Below, piece after piece: positions 24,107 through 32,883 of a stretch of DNA of 64,000 nucleotides. Below the pieces are notes generated by a model. That model made no database searches. It was not told the DNA's origin and was given only the letters and a program-made list of their open reading frames with translations. The DNA lies in NCBI GenBank assembly GCA_900318795.1, contig ONLU01000010.1, positions 1 through 64,000 on the forward strand. Reading direction: 5' to 3'. Origin of the DNA: an uncultured Prevotellaceae bacterium. Lineage in GTDB: Bacteria; Bacteroidota; Bacteroidia; Bacteroidales; Bacteroidaceae. Made by a program: the position numbers and the translations under genes. Position 1 is the first letter of the stretch, and every line of letters begins with the position of its first letter.

Positions 24107-25378
24107 TTATCTTATCTTGAGTGTTATAATCGTTAATGCTGCCAATATGATAGTTACTATCCAGAAACGGATGGTAATCTTGGACTCATGGAACGGACGG
24201 TGAGGCCAGCCTTTCAGAATGTAGGTGCTGGTCTGGTCGAGTTGCGAATCCAAACGGCGGAAAGTATCGTGGATGGGTGTAGCACGGAACACGCGTACAC
24301 GCTTGCCCTTACGCTTCTGCAACTTGAACCACTGAGTCTGTATGATGACGCTCAGACTCTCAATGAAGAAGATGCCACACAACAAGGGAAGCATCAGTTC
24401 CTTATGGATGATGACGGCACACACTCCAATGATGCCACCAATGGTCAGTGAACCTGTATCGCCCATGAAAATCTGAGCGGGGAAAGCATTGTACCAGAGG
24501 AAACCGATCATGGCACCTATGAAGGCGCTCAGGAACACTACCAGTTCCTGACTACCTGGGATATACATGATATCGAAATAGGCCGCATAGACGATGTGCG
24601 AGGATATATAGGCAAAAATGAGCAAGGCCACACCTATGACAGCTGAATTGCCTGCACACATGCCGTCCATTCCGTCGTTGAGATTGGCACCATTCGAGAC
24701 TGCAGTCACCACGATAATAGTCATGATGACAAAGAGAATCCAGCCCGCAGCCACCTTATACTCTCCAAGGAATGACATCACATTGGAGTAGTTCAGGTTG
24801 TGGTTCTTGATGAACGGAATAGTAGTCTGCAGGGACTTGACTGCTTCCTGTTTGTGCTTGATGACAACCTCTTGGTTTTGTTGTGCCTCAGAAATGTTCT
24901 CACGCACCACTGCGTCAGGACTCAACCAAAGTGTCAAACCTACGATGAAACCGATAGACACCTGACCAATAATCTTATAAATGCCCTTCAGACCTTCCTT
25001 GTTCTTACGGAATATCTTGATATAGTCATCCATGAAGCCGAGGAAGCCCAGCCATACCGTGGTGACGATCATGAGCAACAGATAGATGTTTCGCATGCGT
25101 CCCAGCAGGATTACCGGCACCAGAATGCTCACAATGATGATGATGCCTCCCATGGTGGGAACACCTTTCTTCTGCTCGCCAAAGGGGTCAATGCTCGGAT
25201 CACGAGCTGTCTCAGAGATGTTGCGGCGCTTCATCCACTTGATGAAATACTCACCAAACCAAGCAGAAATCATCAGTGACATGATCAGTGCCAACAGCGA
25301 GCGGAATGATATGTACGCCCAGATGTGTGAGCCTGGAATGTCGTATTGCTCTAAGAAACGGAAGATATAGTACAGCAT
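24107..25378 (-). CDS. mraY: Phospho-MurNAc-pentapeptide transferase MraY
   Basis: 423 residues, about ten membrane helices. Transfers phospho-MurNAc-pentapeptide to undecaprenyl phosphate, making lipid I. Signature motifs are PTMGGIIIIVSI (about 73-84), LGFLGFMDDYIKIFRKN with the DD pair (about 110-126), NLNDGMDGMCAG (about 232-243), and FMGDTGSLTIGG with HDTFRR-type loop segments near the end. It is longer than the E. coli enzyme (about 360) because of an extra loop of about 50 residues (NISEAQQNQEVVIKHKQEA) that I associate with Bacteroidetes MraY. Preceded by murE with a 53 bp gap, the widest gap in the mid-cluster. Confidence 0.96.
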   Translation of the reverse strand: MLYYIFRFLEQYDIPGSHIWAYISFRSLLALIMSLMISAWFGEYFIKWMKRRNISETARDPSIDPFGEQKKGVPTMGGIIIIVSILVPVILLGRMRNIYLLLMIVTTVWLGFLGFMDDYIKIFRKNKEGLKGIYKIIGQVSIGFIVGLTLWLSPDAVVRENISEAQQNQEVVIKHKQEAVKSLQTTIPFIKNHNLNYSNVMSFLGEYKVAAGWILFVIMTIIVVTAVSNGANLNDGMDGMCAGNSAVIGVALLIFAYISSHIVYAAYFDIMYIPGSQELVVFLSAFIGAMIGFLWYNAFPAQIFMGDTGSLTIGGIIGVCAVIIHKELMLPLLCGIFFIESLSVIIQTQWFKLQKRKGKRVRVFRATPIHDTFRRLDSQLDQTSTYILKGWPHRPFHESKITIRFWIVTIILAALTIITLKIR

Positions 25379-25431
25379 ATTTTTGTCGTTATTACGTCAT
25401 TACGCCATTTTGATGTTTCGTTATATCGATA

Positions 25432-26886
25432 TTACGCATTAAAGATCTCTCTCACCACCTCTCGATCGTCAAAATGGTGTTTGACGCCCTTGATTTCCTG
25501 ATAGTCCTCATGACCCTTCCCGGCAATCAGTATCACATCGCCCTTCTGGGCTAACATGACAGCTGTCTTAATAGCTTCCTTGCGGTCTGCTATAGAGACT
25601 ACTTTCTTCATCTGCCTGGCATCCAAGCCTGCGAGCATGTCATTGATGATATCCTGAGGTTCCTCAAAACGGGGATTGTCAGAGGTGATGATGACACGGT
25701 CACTCTGCTTGACAGCCTCCTGAGCCATCAACGGGCGTTTGCCTTTGTCACGATTGCCACCGGCACCGCATACGGTGATTACCTGACCACCCTTGCCGTC
25801 AAGCACTTCGTGAATGGCATTGAGTACATTCTCCAAAGCATCGGGAGTGTGGGCATAGTCTACAATGGCGGTCACGCCGTCCTCAGAGCGGATGGGTTCC
25901 AAACGGCCTGCCACACTCTTCAGCGTACTCAGTATGACGAGGATATCCTCTGGTTTCTTGCCCAGCATGACGGCAGCTCCATAGACAGCCAGCAGATTGG
26001 ACACGTTAAACTTGCCAATAAACTGTACACCCACCTCACGGCCGTCAATTTCCAGGTACATACCCTCAAAATGGCATTCAATGATATGGGCACGGAAATC
26101 AGCCATAGAGCGCGTTGAATAAGTTTTCACCGTTGCCTTGGTGTTCTGAACCATCACACTGCCGTTCTTGTCATCGGCATTGGTAATGGCAAAGGCATCC
26201 TTGTCCAATCCGTCGAAAAAGGCTTTTTTGGCGTCACGATAGTTCTCGAAGGTCTTGTGATAGTCCAGATGGTCGCGCGTCAGATTGGTAAACAACCCTC
26301 CTGCAAACTTAAGCCCACCAATACGTTTCTGTGCTATCGCATGGCTGGAGCACTCCATAAAGGCATATTCACAACCAGCCTCTACCATGCGACTGAGCAG
26401 ATGATTCAACTCTATGGGGTCTGGCGTCGTATGATCGGCAGGAACGGCTTCGTCTTCGATGTAGTTGCACACAGTAGACAACAAACCACACTTGTGACCG
26501 AACTTACGGAACATATTATATAATAAGGTGGCAATAGTGGTCTTACCGTTGGTGCCCGTCACTCCAACCAGTTTCAAGTGGCGTGAGGGCTCTCCATAGA
26601 AAACTGTGGCTACAGGACCAACAGCCTCCTCCGTAGAGGATACCTGCACATAGGTCACACCGTCTTGACACTCTTCTGGAACATCCTCGCAGAGAATAGC
26701 CACAGCTCCCAGTTCCAAAGCCTTGGGAATGAAACGATGACCGTCTGTCTGGGTTCCTTTGATTGCCACGAACAGATGTCCCTCCTCTATCTTGCGCGAG
26801 TCGATGTTGACACCTGTAATGTCCGCCTCAACAGTACCGACAATACTGATGGGATTCACATACTTCAGCAGTTCACGTAATTTCAT
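25432..26886 (-). CDS. murE: UDP-MurNAc-tripeptide synthetase MurE
   Basis: 484 residues. Adds the third amino acid to UDP-MurNAc-L-Ala-D-Glu. Motifs in order: [20 protein letters not shown] (N-terminal uridine-binding domain), [14 protein letters not shown] (ATP loop, about 110-123), [21 protein letters not shown], and [10 protein letters not shown] (about 393-402). The DNPR motif is the specificity signature for meso-diaminopimelate, so the peptidoglycan is probably A1-gamma type. GKGHEDYQ near the C terminus is conserved. It starts 28 bp after ftsI. murF does not follow, which is unusual relative to E. coli but normal in Bacteroidales. Confidence 0.96.
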   Translation of the reverse strand: MKLRELLKYVNPISIVGTVEADITGVNIDSRKIEEGHLFVAIKGTQTDGHRFIPKALELGAVAILCEDVPEECQDGVTYVQVSSTEEAVGPVATVFYGEPSRHLKLVGVTGTNGKTTIATLLYNMFRKFGHKCGLLSTVCNYIEDEAVPADHTTPDPIELNHLLSRMVEAGCEYAFMECSSHAIAQKRIGGLKFAGGLFTNLTRDHLDYHKTFENYRDAKKAFFDGLDKDAFAITNADDKNGSVMVQNTKATVKTYSTRSMADFRAHIIECHFEGMYLEIDGREVGVQFIGKFNVSNLLAVYGAAVMLGKKPEDILVILSTLKSVAGRLEPIRSEDGVTAIVDYAHTPDALENVLNAIHEVLDGKGGQVITVCGAGGNRDKGKRPLMAQEAVKQSDRVIITSDNPRFEEPQDIINDMLAGLDARQMKKVVSIADRKEAIKTAVMLAQKGDVILIAGKGHEDYQEIKGVKHHFDDREVVREIFNA

Positions 26887-26914
26887 ATATACCTTATTAT
26901 TCTTTTATACAGTC

Positions 26915-29011
26915 TTATTCCAAAACCAATACACACTCACTTCCTTTTACAATTTCCTTGCCGGCAGGATAACTTTGCTTCTTCACCTTGCCGCGTCCAT
27001 GAAGCTTCACTTTCAAGCCACGGGTTTCTAACATATAAACCGCATCCTTTGCTCCCATGCCTGTCACATCGGGCGTATTGTTCTGGCGATATTTAGCATC
27101 TTGGGGCATGCGTTTGTTGACACCCAGTTGGTTCAACACCTGATTGGCATATTTTGAGTTGCCAGTCTTCACTTCAGGAATAGACACCGAGTACTCATCA
27201 TGGGCGTCTTCCACACTCATCTTGAGGTTGCGCGCCATCACCCCTTCTGCAATATGATGGAATACGACACCGCTCATACCACCACCGGAAGCAGGCAGAC
27301 CCGACTTCTTGATACAAACAATACAAGAGTAGCGGGGATTGTCAGCAGGAAAATAACCTGCAAACGAGAGCCAATAGCGGGTGATGCCTGAGTGATAGCT
27401 GCCATACTGGTCAGCCACCTGAGCGGTTCCTGTCTTTCCTGCCACCTTGAACAACTTCGAGCCTGCCTTACGACCCAGACCCTGACTGACCACATGCTCC
27501 AGAATGGTCTGCATGGTCTTCAGTGCCTTAGGTCTGGCTATCTGACTCTTCAGCACCACTGGCTCATATTCCTTGACGACCTCACCATTCTTGAGAACTT
27601 GCTTGACAAAACGGGGCTGCATCATCTTACCATCATTGGCAATAGCATTATAGAATGCCACCGTGTTGATAGGAGCTATCTGAGTCTCATAGCCAATAGA
27701 CATCCAAGGCAGTGTGGTCTTACTCCAATACTTAGAGCGATCGGTAGTCTTGGTGTCCGGCATACGGATATAAGGAGAGTGGTAGCCTACCAACGGAAGC
27801 TTTAAGTCCTCATGGATACCAACTCGGTAGAGTCCCTTGACATAGCGTTCCGGATTACTGCCATAAAACTTGTCAATCACGTAGCTGACACCAATATTCG
27901 AACTGACCTCCAAGGCACGCGCCACATTGATATCCTGATAACCACCACGTCGCCAGTTATGGTCCTTCATCGGGCGTCCATGCATCTCCATCACACCACA
28001 GCCTGTATGAATGACAAAGCTGGTATCTACCACTTCATCGTCCAAAGCAACGAGGAACGAAGCCACCTTGAATACCGACCCTGGTTCACAACGATAGCTG
28101 ATAGCAGAGTTCACACCCTCGATATATCGCCCGTCCTCATTTCTCAACAAATTGACAATGGCTTTGACATCACCAGTCTTCACCTCCATCAAGATGGCTA
28201 CACCCATTTCACCATTGACCTCCTTCAACTCGTCAAGCAGAGCCCGCTCTGCCAAGTCCTGCATATTGACATCGATGGTAGTCACAATGTCACAGCCGTC
28301 AATAGGCAAGGTGACAGGGATGTTCATATATTTGTTAAGTACCTTGCGACGTCCTGTGATACCCGGTGTTCCACGAAGGATGGAGTCATAGGAGAGTTCC
28401 AAACCAAAATAAGCTGAGTCCTTAGCACCATAAAGGCCGCCTACTGTACGCAGTGCCAGCGAGCCGAACGGACGGTTGCGGGAGTTGAACTCCTCCTCAT
28501 GGAAACCACTCTTATATTTAGGCATATTCAAGAACGGCAGCTGTCTGACTTCCATATAGGTATTATAGTTGATACGCCGAGGCCATATAGCCCAGTGGCG
28601 AGCTCCCACCGACCCATTCTTATTGACTTTGTGACGACCTGCCTCCAGATGTTGCTTGAATTCTTCTGCTGTACGCTGAGGGAATATTTTATGCAGTCCT
28701 TCACAGATACTGTCAACCTTGTCCAACCACAAAGAGTCATTCTCAAAGGCTGCTCCCTGGAAGTCCATGAATATTTTATATTCTGGTATCGAGGTTGCCA
28801 TCAGCTGTCCGTCGCAACTGAGAATGTTGCCACGGTTGGGCTTTACGCTGACTGAGTCGCGCTTCAGACGGTCAGCGACCTCCGTCCAGTATTGCTTCTT
28901 AGCCGTCATAATGTAGAGGGCCTTGCCAATGACGGCAACACCAATGAATGTCATGACGATAGCTATCGCCATGTAGCGCGGTATCACTTTCTTGTTGTTA
29001 AACTTGCTCAT
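26915..29011 (-). CDS. ftsI: Division transpeptidase FtsI (PBP3) with C-terminal PASTA domain
   Basis: 698 residues. Class B penicillin-binding protein that cross-links septal peptidoglycan. A short cytoplasmic start and one membrane helix (YMAIAIVMTFIGVAVIGKAL) are followed by the pedestal (RGNILSCDGQLMATSIPEYK). The transpeptidase domain has EPGSVFKVAS (catalytic Ser of SVFK, about 311-314), SSN (about 369-371) and KTGTAQV (about 520-526). The C-terminal 60-70 residues form one PASTA domain (TPDVTGMGAKDAVYMLETRG...GSECVLVLE). It lies 12 bp after the ftsL-like gene. Length is typical for Bacteroidetes. Confidence 0.95.
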   Translation of the reverse strand: MSKFNNKKVIPRYMAIAIVMTFIGVAVIGKALYIMTAKKQYWTEVADRLKRDSVSVKPNRGNILSCDGQLMATSIPEYKIFMDFQGAAFENDSLWLDKVDSICEGLHKIFPQRTAEEFKQHLEAGRHKVNKNGSVGARHWAIWPRRINYNTYMEVRQLPFLNMPKYKSGFHEEEFNSRNRPFGSLALRTVGGLYGAKDSAYFGLELSYDSILRGTPGITGRRKVLNKYMNIPVTLPIDGCDIVTTIDVNMQDLAERALLDELKEVNGEMGVAILMEVKTGDVKAIVNLLRNEDGRYIEGVNSAISYRCEPGSVFKVASFLVALDDEVVDTSFVIHTGCGVMEMHGRPMKDHNWRRGGYQDINVARALEVSSNIGVSYVIDKFYGSNPERYVKGLYRVGIHEDLKLPLVGYHSPYIRMPDTKTTDRSKYWSKTTLPWMSIGYETQIAPINTVAFYNAIANDGKMMQPRFVKQVLKNGEVVKEYEPVVLKSQIARPKALKTMQTILEHVVSQGLGRKAGSKLFKVAGKTGTAQVADQYGSYHSGITRYWLSFAGYFPADNPRYSCIVCIKKSGLPASGGGMSGVVFHHIAEGVMARNLKMSVEDAHDEYSVSIPEVKTGNSKYANQVLNQLGVNKRMPQDAKYRQNNTPDVTGMGAKDAVYMLETRGLKVKLHGRGKVKKQSYPAGKEIVKGSECVLVLE

Positions 29012-29023
29012 TCTTTACTCTAC

Positions 29024-29473
29024 TTATTCGGGGACTTCTATAATATAAGGTGGCTGATCTGCTTGATGTAACAAAGAATCATGATTTTGCTTTAGTACAT
29101 CCAGCACATGGCTCTCACGGCATTTCTCCGTCAAGGTGCTGGACGATGAGAGTGCCTTGAACTTAGCATCCATCAGGTCTCTCTCCAATTTATCGATGGT
29201 TATCATGTCTTGCTGACACTGGTAACGGAAAGCCACATAGACGATAGCAAAAGCCACTATGAGCACAAACAGCCAAATCTGCGAGCGCACTATATCAGTA
29301 GTCAGCAGGTCGCCACCCAGAATCGTACGCAGGCTCAACTGCCCAGAAGGCCTTGGGTCTTCCTCACTGGCAGTCTCCCTGATTTTCTGAAGCGTCTCCT
29401 TCAGCATCTCGTCTTCGGGTGCCGCCTTTTCTTGCTTCTTTTCTTCTATCACCTCTATCTTTTCTTCTTCCAT
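29024..29473 (-). CDS. ftsL: FtsL-like divisome protein
   Basis: 149 residues. A charged cytoplasmic tail of about 65 residues (EEEKIEVIEEKKQEKAAPED) is followed by one membrane helix (IWLFVLIVAFAIVYVAF, about 69-85). A periplasmic probable coiled coil (MITIDKLERDLMDAKFKALS) and a short tail end the protein. Sequence identity to model FtsL is low. The call rests on topology, size and the fixed position between rsmH and ftsI. The cytoplasmic tail is longer than in E. coli FtsL. It starts 4 bp before the rsmH stop. Confidence 0.8.
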   Translation of the reverse strand: MEEEKIEVIEEKKQEKAAPEDEMLKETLQKIRETASEEDPRPSGQLSLRTILGGDLLTTDIVRSQIWLFVLIVAFAIVYVAFRYQCQQDMITIDKLERDLMDAKFKALSSSSTLTEKCRESHVLDVLKQNHDSLLHQADQPPYIIEVPE

Positions 29474-29477
29474 GTGG

Positions 29478-30386
29478 CTATACTTTTTCTGCTATTCTCA
29501 ATTTGGCACTGCGGCTACGGGGGTTGCGCTGCTGCTCCTCATCACTTGGTGTCGTCAGCTTATTCACCAACCGGTATGGAGAGGCAATACGACCGTAGAA
29601 ATCCTGTTCAACACGCCCTTCCACATTGCCGGCTTTCATCATATTCTTTACTATGCGGTCCTCCAGCGAGTGATAGGTAATGATGCTAAGCCGTCCGCCA
29701 GTGCAGAGCAGTTGGGTAGCACCCTTCAGCATATCTCGCAAAGCGTCCATCTCATGGTTGACCTCTATACGGAGGGCCTGATAGACTCGCGCCAGGTCTT
29801 TCTTCTCATGCTCAGAACGCATCAGAGGTTCCACGACTTCGCCCAGATCGGCCGTTGTCTGAATAGACTTCTCTTTCCGATAGCCGACGACTGCCTTAGC
29901 CAGCCGACGGGCACTCTTCAGTTCGCCATACAGATAAAACACATCAGCCAGTTGCTCTTCCGTATAATTATTCAACACGTCAGCTGCCGTCTGCCCGGCC
30001 CTTTTGTTCATGCGCATATCCAACGGTGCGTCAAAACGAAATGAGAAACCGCGTGTCTCGTCGTCGAAATGATGGCTTGACACCCCAAGGTCGCCCAACA
30101 ATCCGTTGATTTTTTCTACACCATAGTAGCGCATCCATTGTGCGATATATCTAAAGTTGCTTCTGACAAAGGTAAATCTATCATCTGCAACTATATTTTT
30201 CTCTGCATCGGCATCCTGGTCAAAACTATACAGATGTCCTTTCTTGCCCAGTCGTGAGAGAATTTCCCTGGAATGACCTCCGCCGCCAAAAGTAACATCT
30301 ACATAAATGCCGTCGGGCTGGATATCCAGCCCATCGACACTCTCCTTCAGGAGTACAGGAACGTGATATGTGTCGGCCGTAATCAT
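29478..30386 (-). CDS. rsmH: 16S rRNA m4C1402 methyltransferase RsmH (MraW)
   Basis: 302 residues. S-adenosylmethionine-dependent N4-methylation of C1402 in the 16S rRNA P site. It begins YHVPVLLKESVDGL, followed by the SAM-binding VDVTFGGGGHSREIL (about 29-43). LLGDLGVSSHHFDDETRGFSFR (about 98-119) and LDMRMN are hallmarks. Near the end are SIITYHSLEDRIVKNMM and NPRSRSAKLRIAEK. The ATG overlaps the mraZ stop in an ATGA (30383-30386), so the pair is probably translationally coupled. Length is normal. Confidence 0.96.
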   Translation of the reverse strand: MITADTYHVPVLLKESVDGLDIQPDGIYVDVTFGGGGHSREILSRLGKKGHLYSFDQDADAEKNIVADDRFTFVRSNFRYIAQWMRYYGVEKINGLLGDLGVSSHHFDDETRGFSFRFDAPLDMRMNKRAGQTAADVLNNYTEEQLADVFYLYGELKSARRLAKAVVGYRKEKSIQTTADLGEVVEPLMRSEHEKKDLARVYQALRIEVNHEMDALRDMLKGATQLLCTGGRLSIITYHSLEDRIVKNMMKAGNVEGRVEQDFYGRIASPYRLVNKLTTPSDEEQQRNPRSRSAKLRIAEKV

Positions 30387-30835
30387 AGTGCTTCACCTCC
30401 CATGAGCTCTTCAAGAGCCTGTCCGAATTCTTCTGCTGTCATCTGCTGTTCCTCAGCTTTCTGAACATTCCAGATTTCAATAGTATCACCCATTCCCGTA
30501 AACTTGATGTCTTGTTCAATATCTGCCATACGCTGATAGCGCTTTGGAATCAGGAAACGTCCATTGCCATCCAGGGTCAGCACTTCAACCTCTGAGACAA
30601 ACTTACGGAACACTTCCTGTTGCTGTTTGTTCCATCGGTTCAGCTTGGAGCGCATCAAATCCATCTGTCCGTTCCATACACTTTCAGGATAGAGCACCAG
30701 GCAAGGCTGAAACACATCCTTGCGCAACACCAAACGTTCCTCTCCACCCGCTTGCAACACTTTACGGAATGTTGCAGGAAGGAAGGCACGTCCCTTGGTG
30801 TCTATTTTTGCTTCTATGTTCCCTAAAAAACGCAT
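30383..30835 (-). CDS. mraZ: Transcription factor MraZ
   Basis: 150 residues from the ATG at 30835. A TTG further upstream overlaps the promoter box and is not credible. Two SpoVT/AbrB-like DNA-binding domains: RFLGNIEAKIDTKGRAFLPA, then DGNGRFLIPKRYQ in the second. MraZ forms ring-shaped oligomers that bind repeated short boxes in front of its own operon and usually represses it. Three such boxes (30881-30908) lie directly upstream of the promoter here, so autoregulation is likely. First gene of the thirteen-gene leftward cluster. Confidence 0.95.
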   Translation of the reverse strand: MRFLGNIEAKIDTKGRAFLPATFRKVLQAGGEERLVLRKDVFQPCLVLYPESVWNGQMDLMRSKLNRWNKQQQEVFRKFVSEVEVLTLDGNGRFLIPKRYQRMADIEQDIKFTGMGDTIEIWNVQKAEEQQMTAEEFGQALEELMGGEAL

Positions 30836-30865
30836 GCGTACATCTTCATATTTGGGTTCTGGGTG

Positions 30866-30873
30866 CAAAGATA
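30866..30873 (-). promoter_or_regulatory. TAnnTTTG promoter box of the dcw cluster
   Basis: TATCTTTG on the minus strand, with a leader of about 27 nt to the mraZ ATG. The -33 position falls in the G-rich MraZ boxes, with no TTTG. Confidence 0.65.
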
Positions 30874-30880
30874 ATCATTT

Positions 30881-30908
30881 CCCCCCACAATCCCCCACTT
30901 TTCTCCAC
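30881..30908 (-). promoter_or_regulatory. Triple GTGG box, presumed MraZ operator
   Basis: Read on the minus strand: GTGGAGAA (30908-30901), GTGGGGGA (30898-30891) and GTGGGGGG (30888-30881), with an exact 10 bp period ending 7 bp before the TATCTTTG box. MraZ in E. coli binds TGGGN boxes separated by 5 nt, the same period. Confidence 0.75.
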
Positions 30909-30988
30909 TTTTTTTAGCAAATATTCATTAAAAGTTAGTTTTTGCACAATTTTTCTTGAAAAGTGCATCCGATTCACGAACTTTTCAT

Positions 30989-30996
30989 TAACTTTG
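30989..30996 (+). promoter_or_regulatory. TAnnTTTG promoter box of glsA-glsB
   Basis: TAACTTTG, about 30 bp before the ATG at 31028. Divergent from the dcw promoter, 115 bp away. Confidence 0.55.
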
Positions 30997-31027
30997 CACG
31001 TGGTTTGTGAAAAAACGAGAGAATTTT

Positions 31028-31852
31028 ATGGTTCAAATGACAGAAAAAACGATAGACATTGACTACATTCTGCATAGCAAGATGGGGGATAAGGCCAAGT
31101 GGGTGCCCCGCCCGCTTATCAGCTGGCTGAAGCACATTGCCCATCAGGATGAAGTTAACCAATTTCTGTGGGAATCTCGCGACAAGACAGGCACCGACTG
31201 GCTGGAAGAGTGTGTACGCTATCTGCGCATGACATTGGTAATCAAAGGACGGGAGAACCTGCCTGACCCACAGGATGGAAAACTATACACCTTTGTTTCC
31301 AATCACCCTCTTGGTGGAGAAGACGGGGTTGCTTTGGGGGCCATCATTGGACGTCACTACGACTCACGCTTCCGCTATCTAGTCAATGACCTGCTCATGA
31401 ACCTGCCAGGACTGGCTCCCCTCTGCATACCCATCAACAAGACAGGACGCCAAAGCCGAAACTTTCCCGCTATGGTGAAAGCCGGTTTTGAGAGTAACTG
31501 CCATATGCTGATGTATCCGGCTGGAATCTGCTCACGCAAACATCATGGCATCATCCGCGATATTCCCTGGTCAAAAACCTTTATCACTAAAAGCGTGGAG
31601 TTCCAGCGCGATGTCGTACCAATTCATTTCAGCGGACAGAATTCCAATTTTTTCTATCGCCTAGCCAATTTCTCCGACCAGTTCATGCCCTTCAATCTGG
31701 CGATGCTGTTTTTGGTGGACGAGATGTATAAAAATGTGGGCAAAACCTTCGAAATCAAAATTGGAAAACCCATCCCTTGGCAGACTTTTGACAAGAGCCG
31801 GACTCCGATGGAATGGGCACAATTTGTTCAAGACAAAGTCTACTCCTTATAA
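31028..31852 (+). CDS. glsA: Lipid O-acyltransferase, GlsA-like
   Basis: 274 residues from the ATG at 31028 (MVQMTEKTI; also an ATG at 31037). A PlsC-type acyltransferase: the catalytic block is SNHPLGGEDGVALG, a His-x5-Asp variant of the usual His-x4-Asp, followed by CIPINKTGRQS, and MYPAGICSRKHHG as the glycerol-phosphate-site equivalent. With the GNAT-type gene next door (20 bp gap) this is the arrangement of Bacteroides glycine-lipid genes, where GlsB makes N-acyl-3-hydroxy glycine and GlsA adds the second acyl chain. The enzymes act at the inner membrane surface. Substrate assignment is by gene pair and family, so ornithine or other amino acids remain possible. Confidence 0.8.
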   Translation: MVQMTEKTIDIDYILHSKMGDKAKWVPRPLISWLKHIAHQDEVNQFLWESRDKTGTDWLEECVRYLRMTLVIKGRENLPDPQDGKLYTFVSNHPLGGEDGVALGAIIGRHYDSRFRYLVNDLLMNLPGLAPLCIPINKTGRQSRNFPAMVKAGFESNCHMLMYPAGICSRKHHGIIRDIPWSKTFITKSVEFQRDVVPIHFSGQNSNFFYRLANFSDQFMPFNLAMLFLVDEMYKNVGKTFEIKIGKPIPWQTFDKSRTPMEWAQFVQDKVYSL

Positions 31853-31872
31853 CGAAAACAGAAAAAAACAAG

Positions 31873-32865
31873 ATGGAGCAACCTATTATCTCTCCCATTA
31901 GCAAAGAACTGTTGAAGAGCGAATTAACGCCTGACAAGCAGTTGCGCATGACCAACAAAAGCAACAACAAGATTTTCATCATCACAGCACATAATGCGCC
32001 AAATGTGATGCTGGAAATTGGTCGTCTGCGCGAAATCGCCTTTCGTGAAGCTGGAGGCGGCACGGGTAAAGAGGCAGACATCGACGAATTCGACACTTGT
32101 GAAAATTGCTACAAGCAACTCATCGTGTGGAATCCTGACGAGGAAGAGATTATCGGAGGCTACCGCTATCTGTTGGGAACAGATTGGGAGTATGACAGTC
32201 ATGGTCAGCCCATCCTTGCCACCAGTCACATGTTCCATTTCTCAGAGAAATTCATTCGTGACTATGCACCAAGGACCGTTGAACTGGGACGTTCGTTCGT
32301 ATCTTTGCCATATCAGTCTTCACGAATGGGTGCAAAAAGCCTCTTCGCTCTCGACAACCTATGGGACGGTCTCGGAGCCATTCCCGTCATTCGCCCCAAC
32401 ATCAAATACTACTTCGGCAAGATGACCATGTACCCCTCCTACATCCGGAAGGGACGTGACATGATCCTTTACTTCCTGAGAAAGCACTTTGACGACAAAG
32501 AGCAATTGATTCTTCCGTTGAAACCGCTGAAATTGGAAACCGATGTACACGAGTTGGAACAGCTTTTCAATGGCAATACCTTCAAGGAGGACTATCTGAT
32601 ACTGAACAGCGAGATTCGTAAGATGGGGTATAACATTCCACCATTGGTAAATGCCTACATGTGTCTGTCACCAACCATGAAACTCTTTGGCACAGCCATC
32701 AACTATGGATTTGGCGATGTAGAAGAAACCGGTATCCTGATTGCCATCGATGAAATCTTTGAAAGCAAGCGCAAGCGCCATATTGACTCCTTCATACAGG
32801 AGCACCGCGACGAACTGAAAATTACTTCTGGTGCCAACAATATCATATACAAAGATAAAGACTAA
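31873..32865 (+). CDS. glsB: GNAT N-acyltransferase, GlsB-like
   Basis: 330 residues from the ATG at 31873. The open frame reaches further upstream into glsA, but that part is not gene-like. OlsB/GlsB-type acyltransferase: RLREIAFREAGGGTGKEADI, then the shared block GGYRYLLG, and ELGRSFVSLPYQSSRMGAKS with the R-x-F-V pattern of this family. The C-terminal part (GYNIPPLVNAYMCLSPTM, TAINYGFGDVEETGILI) is a second conserved block found in the longer Bacteroidetes proteins, often annotated as hemolysin. It would N-acylate glycine with a 3-hydroxy fatty acid. Second gene of the unit. Confidence 0.8.
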   Translation: MEQPIISPISKELLKSELTPDKQLRMTNKSNNKIFIITAHNAPNVMLEIGRLREIAFREAGGGTGKEADIDEFDTCENCYKQLIVWNPDEEEIIGGYRYLLGTDWEYDSHGQPILATSHMFHFSEKFIRDYAPRTVELGRSFVSLPYQSSRMGAKSLFALDNLWDGLGAIPVIRPNIKYYFGKMTMYPSYIRKGRDMILYFLRKHFDDKEQLILPLKPLKLETDVHELEQLFNGNTFKEDYLILNSEIRKMGYNIPPLVNAYMCLSPTMKLFGTAINYGFGDVEETGILIAIDEIFESKRKRHIDSFIQEHRDELKITSGANNIIYKDKD

Positions 32866-32883
32866 AAACTAAAACTGACTCAC

